From positions 310,001 through 374,000 of the forward strand of contig CAWESO010000001.1 in NCBI GenBank assembly GCA_963811775.1: a stretch of 64,000 nucleotides of DNA, given 5' to 3'. Position 1 is the first letter of the stretch. Each line of letters begins with the position of its first letter. This DNA comes from Chersky-840 sp963811775 (lineage in GTDB: Bacteria > Actinomycetota > Acidimicrobiia > Acidimicrobiales > UBA8190). Made by a program: the position numbers and the translations under genes. Of this stretch, positions 59,314 to 64,000 are shown piece after piece. The notes beneath the pieces were generated by a model, which was not told where the DNA came from, did no database searches, and saw only the letters and a list, made by a program, of their open reading frames with translations.

Positions 59314-60642
59314 TCAGGGCGCCACCCAGCGGTGTCGCAGGGCGCGTCGGCTCGTCAAGTAGGACAGCCCGGTCACCGCGGCCACCGCCGCGATCACGAC
59401 GTCGCCGGAGATGAGCGGCAGGCTCACCACCACCGGCAGGAACGCGCCGAGCACCCACACCAGCTGCAGGCGCGTCTCGAAGCGGGCGAAGGCCCGGCCC
59501 TGCGCCGCGGTCGGGACATAGCGCTGCACCAAGGCGTCGAACGCCGGCTTGCTCGCCGCACTGGCCATGCCGATGACGAGGGCCAGCAGCGCCTGGATGG
59601 CGATGCCGCCCACCGCGGCCACCAGGACCGCGGTCAGGGCCACCGACCAGATGGACAAAGCCAGCATGGCCGGCTCGCTCAGGACCTTGCGCACGCGCGG
59701 GACGATCAGCACCCCGATCAGCGCGCCGGCCACCGAGGACACGAGCATGAAGCCGTACCACCCCGGGGCGTTGCCGTTGCGGTGCAGCGAGAACGCGAGC
59801 AGGAAGGTCAAGAACCCCACCAGCCCACGCAGGATCGACATCGACGACAAGGCCAGGATGACCTCGGGATGCGTGTTGGCGCGCGGGCCCAGGGCGCCGA
59901 TGGGTGTCTCCTCGTCCCAGGTGTCGGTGGCGTCGGCGACGACCGGGACGGCGAGCTCGGGGTACTCCTCCCGGGCGCGACGGCCCCGGGTCCGGGTCAC
60001 GGGCAGCCGCAGGGCCACCACCGTGCCCGTCACGAACACCACCGTGTCGAGACGCAGGACCCAGGAACCGCCCAGCAGCTCGTACACACCGATGGCGGGG
60101 ACCGACGCCACCAGGCTGGTGAGCGACGACAGCAGGCCCAGGCGGGCGTTGGCCGTGGCCAGCTCGTCGCCGCCGGGCCGCTCCGACGCCGCGACCACCA
60201 GGGGCACGAGAGAGCCCTTGGTGACCAGGTACACCTTGGACAGCACGAGCATGATGAAGGCGAGCGGGTACAGCAACGGACCCTGCAGGTGGTTCGCCAG
60301 GAACAGGCTCACCCCGGCGCGACAGACCGTCGAGGCCACGACCGTGGCCCGCCGCGCGCCGCGACTGCGGTCGATGATGGGACCGAGCAGGGGCGCCACC
60401 ACCGCGAAGGGCGCCATGGTGAGCAGCAGGTAGAGGATGACGTTGCTCCGGGCCTCACCCGTCGACACCTTGAAGAAGATCGACCCCGCCAGCGACACCG
60501 TGAGCAGGGCGTCCCCGGCGGTGAGCACCACGTGGGTCAGGGCCAGGCGGCCGAACGGGGTCTTCTGGTCGAGGAGGACGGCGACGGCATCGCGCACCTG
60601 GCGCACGATGCGGGCCGACGCCTCACGCCCTCGACCTGCCAC
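59314..60642 (-). CDS. MFS transporter
   Basis: 442 residues with about twelve membrane helices in two halves, separated by a charged loop near 205-245. The MFS-like loop between helices 2 and 3 appears as GPIIDRSRGARRATV. The substrate is not predictable. The GTG start at 60642 precedes MAGRGREASARIV. It is convergent with pckG, with the minisatellite in between, and divergent from the small RAM-domain gene. Confidence 0.88.
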   Translation of the reverse strand: MAGRGREASARIVRQVRDAVAVLLDQKTPFGRLALTHVVLTAGDALLTVSLAGSIFFKVSTGEARSNVILYLLLTMAPFAVVAPLLGPIIDRSRGARRATVVASTVCRAGVSLFLANHLQGPLLYPLAFIMLVLSKVYLVTKGSLVPLVVAASERPGGDELATANARLGLLSSLTSLVASVPAIGVYELLGGSWVLRLDTVVFVTGTVVALRLPVTRTRGRRAREEYPELAVPVVADATDTWDEETPIGALGPRANTHPEVILALSSMSILRGLVGFLTFLLAFSLHRNGNAPGWYGFMLVSSVAGALIGVLIVPRVRKVLSEPAMLALSIWSVALTAVLVAAVGGIAIQALLALVIGMASAASKPAFDALVQRYVPTAAQGRAFARFETRLQLVWVLGAFLPVVVSLPLISGDVVIAAVAAVTGLSYLTSRRALRHRWVAP

Positions 60643-60737
60643 CCGGCCAGACTACGACCAGGTTGGCAAGACCCGGTCACCACTACCATGACCGGAGACC
60701 CGGAACGCCCGACGGTCGGCTCGAGGGAGGGACGACG

Positions 60738-60974
60738 ATGGCGGTAACCGCATACGTGCTGATCCAGACCGAAGTCGGCAAGGCTGCGCACGTAGCCCAG
60801 CAGGTCCGTGGCATCGAAGGCGTGGTCTCCGCCGAGGACGTCACTGGCCCCTACGACGTGATCGTGCGCACCCAAGCGTCGTCGGTCGACGACCTCGGCC
60901 GCATGGTGGTGAGCCACATCCAGCTCATCGAGGGCATCACGCGCACCGTGACCTGTCCCGTCGTGAACCTGTAG
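60738..60974 (+). CDS. stand-alone Lrp/AsnC ligand-binding (RAM) domain protein
   Basis: 78 residues, only the RAM/ACT-like ligand domain of Lrp regulators (MAVTAYVLIQTEVGKAAHVA; VTGPYDVIVRTQASSVDDL), with no DNA-binding helix. Such SraA-like single-domain proteins are common in Actinobacteria and form oligomers that sense amino acids. It starts at ATG 60738. It is 95 bp from the MFS gene on the opposite strand, so the two may share a control region. Confidence 0.88.
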   Translation: MAVTAYVLIQTEVGKAAHVAQQVRGIEGVVSAEDVTGPYDVIVRTQASSVDDLGRMVVSHIQLIEGITRTVTCPVVNL

Positions 60975-61007
60975 CCCGCCGCGTCCTCGGGCCGCTCGGC
61001 CTGCGCC

Positions 61008-62153
61008 TCAGTCGACGGCGCCCGCGGCGCGCAGCGCCGCCACGCGGTCGTCGTCGATCCCCCACGAGGCCAGGGCCTCCGACGCCTCGGCACCGGCGAC
61101 GGTCGGGGCCCGGGTCACGGCCGCCGGCGTCCGGCTGAAGCGGGGCACGGGGCCGGGCTGGACCACGCCCTCGACCTCGACGAACGTCGAGCGCTCGGCG
61201 TTGTGGGGGTGGGTATGCGCCTCCCACGGCGACAGCACCGGCGCGCCGCACGCATCGGTCCCGGCGAAGGCCTCGGCCCACTCGTCGCGCGTGCGGGTCC
61301 GGAAGATCGCCGCGAAGCGCTCCTTGGTCTCGGCCCAGTGGGCGCGGTCGTTCTGCGCCGGGAGATCGGCGCTGTCGAGTCCCAGGACCTTCAGCAGCTC
61401 GGCGTAGAACTGGGGCTCGATGGCCCCCACGCAGAACCATTTCCCGTCGCTCGTGTCGTACACCTCGTAGAACGGCGCGCCCGTGTCGAGCACGTTCACA
61501 CCGCGGTCCTCGGTCCACAGCCCGAGTTGGCGGAAGGCGAAGGTCATGGTCATGAGCGAGGCCGCCCCGTCGACCATCGCCGCGTCGACGACCTGCCCGC
61601 GCCCCGAACGCTGTGCCTCGAGCATGGCCGCGCACATGCCGAAGGCGAGGACCATCCCTCCGCCGCCGAAGTCCCCGACCAGATTCAGCGGGGGGACGGG
61701 CCGCTCGCCCTCACGGCCGATGGGCCACAGCGCGCCGGCCAGCGCGATGTAGTTGATGTCATGACCGGCCGCCGCGGCGAGCGGGCCCTGCTGCCCCCAC
61801 CCCGTCATGCGCCCGAAGACCAGTCGGGGGTTTCGCGCCAGGCACTGCTCGGGCCCGATCCCGAGGCGTTCGGCCACGCCGGGGCGCCATCCCTCGACCA
61901 GGCCGTCGGCCTGGGCCACGAGGTCGAGGACCAGCGCCACGCCCTCGGGGTGCTTGAGGTCGACCGCCACCGAGCGCCGGGACCGGTTGAGCAGGTCCCA
62001 GTGGGGGCCGTCGGACGGCGTCGCCGGGGATCCCGTGGCCCGGTCGACCCGGATCACCTCCGCCCCGGCGTCGGCCAGGAGCATGCAGGTGTAGGGGCCC
62101 GGCCCGATCCCGGCCAGCTCGACGACACGGATCCCTTCGAGAGGCCCACTCAC
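61008..62153 (-). CDS. mcr: CoA-transferase III family, alpha-methylacyl-CoA racemase
   Basis: 381 residues. The residues H131 (AAAGHDINY), D161 (LNLVGDFGGGG) and E246 align at a constant +5 offset with H126, D156 and E241 of Mycobacterium MCR, the catalytic set for alpha-methylacyl-CoA racemisation. This favours racemase over CoA-transferase. It acts in breakdown of branched-chain fatty acids or sterol side chains. The GTG at 62153 overlaps the stop of the upstream hydrolase (GTGA). Confidence 0.9.
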   Translation of the reverse strand: MSGPLEGIRVVELAGIGPGPYTCMLLADAGAEVIRVDRATGSPATPSDGPHWDLLNRSRRSVAVDLKHPEGVALVLDLVAQADGLVEGWRPGVAERLGIGPEQCLARNPRLVFGRMTGWGQQGPLAAAAGHDINYIALAGALWPIGREGERPVPPLNLVGDFGGGGMVLAFGMCAAMLEAQRSGRGQVVDAAMVDGAASLMTMTFAFRQLGLWTEDRGVNVLDTGAPFYEVYDTSDGKWFCVGAIEPQFYAELLKVLGLDSADLPAQNDRAHWAETKERFAAIFRTRTRDEWAEAFAGTDACGAPVLSPWEAHTHPHNAERSTFVEVEGVVQPGPVPRFSRTPAAVTRAPTVAGAEASEALASWGIDDDRVAALRAAGAVD

Positions 62154-63061
62154 CGGTCGTCGCCCCGTCCGGCCACGCGCCGCGACTCGTCGGCCCGGCG
62201 TGCGTGGGCGACGATGGTCGCCACCACCTCGGCCTGGGCTCTCGGGGGCACCTCGTGGCCCATGTCCGGGATCACGAGCAGCTCCGCGCCGGGGATGGCG
62301 CGCGCCGTCGCTTCGCCCCCGTCCAGCGGGACCAGGGCGTCGACATCCCCGTGGATCACGAGGGTGGGCGCGCGCACCGACCCCAACGCCGCGCTGCGAC
62401 TTCCCGACGCCACCATGGCCATCATCTGGCGGGCCGTGCCGGCGGGGTCGAGGCCACGGTCGTAGAACCGCTCGAATCTCCCCCGCCGCCACGCCTCGTC
62501 GACGAGGGCTCCGTGCGACCCGATGATCTCAGCGTTGGCGAGCTCGAACGCGACGTAGCCGGCACGGTCTGCGGGCGGGCGGTCCATGACCACCGCCATG
62601 GCCTCGGGCTTGGGGCGCCCCACGTCGTCGGCACCGGTCGTCGACATGATCGAGCACAGGCTGCGCACCCGGGCCGGATGGGCGATGGCCAGCGTCTGAG
62701 CGATCATGCCCCCCATGGACGTCCCGACCAGGTGCGCGTCGTCGACGCCGAGCGCGTCGAGGAGCCCGACGGTGTCGCGGGCCATGTCCTCGAGCGTGTA
62801 CGCCACCGCGTCGCGCCCACCGCGGCGCGCCGCGGTCAGGTCGAAGGGGGGGCCGCCGTCGAGGTGGGTCGACAGGCCCGCGTCGCGGTTGTCGAAGCGC
62901 AGCACCCCGAAGCCCTGGGCCACCAACGCCTCGCAGAAGGCCTCGTCCCACCCGATGAGCTGGCGCCCGAGCCCGGCGATGAGGACGATCACAGGGTCTT
63001 CGGGACGCCCGGACAGCTCGTAGCACAGCTCGATGCCTGTCCCCACTTTGACGTGCTCCAT
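62150..63061 (-). CDS. alpha/beta hydrolase
   Basis: 303 residues. Catalytic triad: Ser in VGTSMGGMIAQ near 118, Asp in VIHGDVDALVP near 243 and His in PDMGHEVPP near 272. The oxyanion region LIAGLGRQLIGWDEAF is near 28-43. The architecture matches haloperoxidase-type esterases or lipases. The ATG at 63061 gives MEHVKVGTGIELCYE. It is coupled to the racemase gene downstream and divergent from galK. Confidence 0.9.
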   Translation of the reverse strand: MEHVKVGTGIELCYELSGRPEDPVIVLIAGLGRQLIGWDEAFCEALVAQGFGVLRFDNRDAGLSTHLDGGPPFDLTAARRGGRDAVAYTLEDMARDTVGLLDALGVDDAHLVGTSMGGMIAQTLAIAHPARVRSLCSIMSTTGADDVGRPKPEAMAVVMDRPPADRAGYVAFELANAEIIGSHGALVDEAWRRGRFERFYDRGLDPAGTARQMMAMVASGSRSAALGSVRAPTLVIHGDVDALVPLDGGEATARAIPGAELLVIPDMGHEVPPRAQAEVVATIVAHARRADESRRVAGRGDDR

Positions 63062-63122
63062 GCCCGGATGCTGACCGCAGGGGCCCGTGGGGGTCAAACC
63101 CGTCGTGCCATGCTGGCGCCCC

Positions 63123-64000
63123 ATGGCTGACGCTGACCCGATGCGGCTCGGTGCCGAGCGACACGCCCATTGCCCGGGGCGGGTCAATCTCATCGGTGAC
63201 CACACCGACTACAACGAGGGCGTCGCCCTGCCCATGGCCATCGACCTCGGCACGACGGTGGCCTTCGTGCCCGACGGCGGCACCCGCGTGGTGCTGCGGT
63301 CCTCGCACGACCCCGACCCCGCCGACGTCGACGTGCACACGGCGCTCGACCCGGTGGTGCTCGGGGCACTCGAACCGCGCTGGGCGCGCTACGTCGCCGC
63401 CGTCGCTGCCGCCGTTCGCCCCCCCTCGGGCGGGAGCGGCACCGTGACGACGACGCTGCCGGTCGGGGCCGGGCTGTCCTCGAGCGCCGCCCTCGAGGTC
63501 GCCCTGGCCCTCGTCTTCGGGTGCGAGGCCGAGCCCCTGGTCCTGGCCCGCACCTGCCAGTACGCGGAGCAGGCCGCCACCGGGGTCCCCACCGGGATCA
63601 TGGACCAGTTGGCGGTGAGCGCGGCCCAGGCCGGATGCGCCTTGTTGATCGACTTCGCCGACCTGTCCACCGCGCCCGTCCCCCTGCCCGCCGGCGCCGA
63701 GGTCGTGGTGGTGCATTCGGGGGAGACGAGGTCGCTCGACCGCTCCGCGTACGCGCAACGGCGGGCCGAGTGCGAGGCGGCCGCCGCCCGGCTCGGACCG
63801 CTCGGGAAGCTCGAGCCGCACGTGGCCAACGCCGTGCCCGACCCGGTGTTGCGCCGGCGTGCCCGCCACGTCGCGGGCGAATGCGAGCGCGTGCACGCCT
63901 TCGTCGCCGCACTTCGCGCCGGGGACCTGGCCGAGGCGGGTCGCATCATGTCGGCGAGCCATCACAGCCTGGCCCACGACTTCGAGGTCTCGACGCCGGG
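63123..64000 (+). CDS. galK: galactokinase (partial)
   Basis: The first 292 residues lie inside the window; the 3' end is cut off at the right edge. GHMP-kinase motifs: the galactokinase signature GRVNLIGDHTDYNEG near 19-33, the phosphate loop LPVGAGLSSSAALEVA near 114-129, and ATGVPTGIMDQLAVS near 155-170. It phosphorylates galactose in the Leloir pathway. The ATG at 63123 is used. The family normally continues for about 80-100 more residues. Confidence 0.92.
   Translation, partial: MADADPMRLGAERHAHCPGRVNLIGDHTDYNEGVALPMAIDLGTTVAFVPDGGTRVVLRSSHDPDPADVDVHTALDPVVLGALEPRWARYVAAVAAAVRPPSGGSGTVTTTLPVGAGLSSSAALEVALALVFGCEAEPLVLARTCQYAEQAATGVPTGIMDQLAVSAAQAGCALLIDFADLSTAPVPLPAGAEVVVVHSGETRSLDRSAYAQRRAECEAAAARLGPLGKLEPHVANAVPDPVLRRRARHVAGECERVHAFVAALRAGDLAEAGRIMSASHHSLAHDFEVSTP

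Noticed and set aside
58904..59761. Minus-strand frame through the minisatellite encoding QDRP repeats joined to MFS-antisense-like sequence
   Set aside because: It is created by a 15-bp unit without stops in that frame; it has no ribosome site and overlaps the MFS gene in a wrong frame.

Overview
The window is high-GC DNA with long overlapping gene chains, strong G/C preference at third codon positions and many GTG/TTG starts. A mycothiol-type amidase gene, DUF2469, a GTP-type PEP carboxykinase and the gene order yraN-comM-dprA all point to an actinobacterium. DUF6687, single-copy core order and general gene content suggest the class Acidimicrobiia, which is inference. Several suspicious frame changes at G/C runs suggest a draft or metagenome-derived contig.

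Layout. 0-3 kb: end of an mca-like gene, then an envelope-stress cluster pspA-htpX-pspAB. 3-6 kb (minus strand): DUF6687, pterin carbinolamine dehydratase, fumC and a small unknown protein. 6-11 kb (minus): LLM flavoenzyme, SDR, SGNH hydrolase, IclR regulator and SDR, probably one catabolic unit with a palindromic operator candidate in front. 11-17 kb: alanine dehydrogenase, a NYN-domain protein, an ECF sigma factor overlapping a triple-VOC protein, and a PAS-GGDEF-EAL protein. 17.1-19.8 kb: comM and dprA in one uninterrupted frame.

19.6-33.7 kb is an accessory island of lower and uneven GC lying between comM and the yraN side of the usual yraN-comM neighbourhood. It holds an arsenic operon (arsR divergent from arsI/cadI, an aquaporin, a CoA-disulfide-reductase-like flavoprotein and arsC), a vapBC toxin-antitoxin pair, a DrrAB-type ABC exporter, a lipoprotein peptidase, a universal stress protein and a cysteine hydrolase. 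It also holds many gene remnants: a second copy of the first 71 codons of comM, and pieces of a TauD dioxygenase, an aldehyde dehydrogenase with its DUF779 partner, a polysaccharide deacetylase, a UspA leader, DUF1918 and a phosphoribosyltransferase. No integrase or transposase was recognised.

33.7-55.7 kb returns to core genes on the minus strand: yihY, a COG4315 lipoprotein, enoyl-CoA hydratase, yraN, DUF2469, rplS, trmD, rimM, khpA, rpsP, ffh, ftsY, smc, mutM, rnc, acpP, plsX, rpmF, DUF177, a coiled-coil protein, coaD, rsmD, recG and a DAK2 (fakA/yloV) gene. These serve ribosome assembly, SRP targeting, chromosome organisation, fatty-acid initiation and DNA repair. rpmB is divergent at 55.8 kb. 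56-64 kb: thiL, pckG, a striking 15-bp minisatellite, an MFS transporter, a stand-alone RAM domain, an alpha-methylacyl-CoA racemase, an alpha/beta hydrolase and the start of galK.

No rRNA, tRNA, CRISPR array or complete insertion sequence was recognised. The points most worth a second look are the comM-dprA single frame, the duplicated comM 5' end bounding the arsenic/vapBC segment, the repeat insertions (minisatellite, FtsY linker, KhpA tail) and the rnc gene without a usable start codon.
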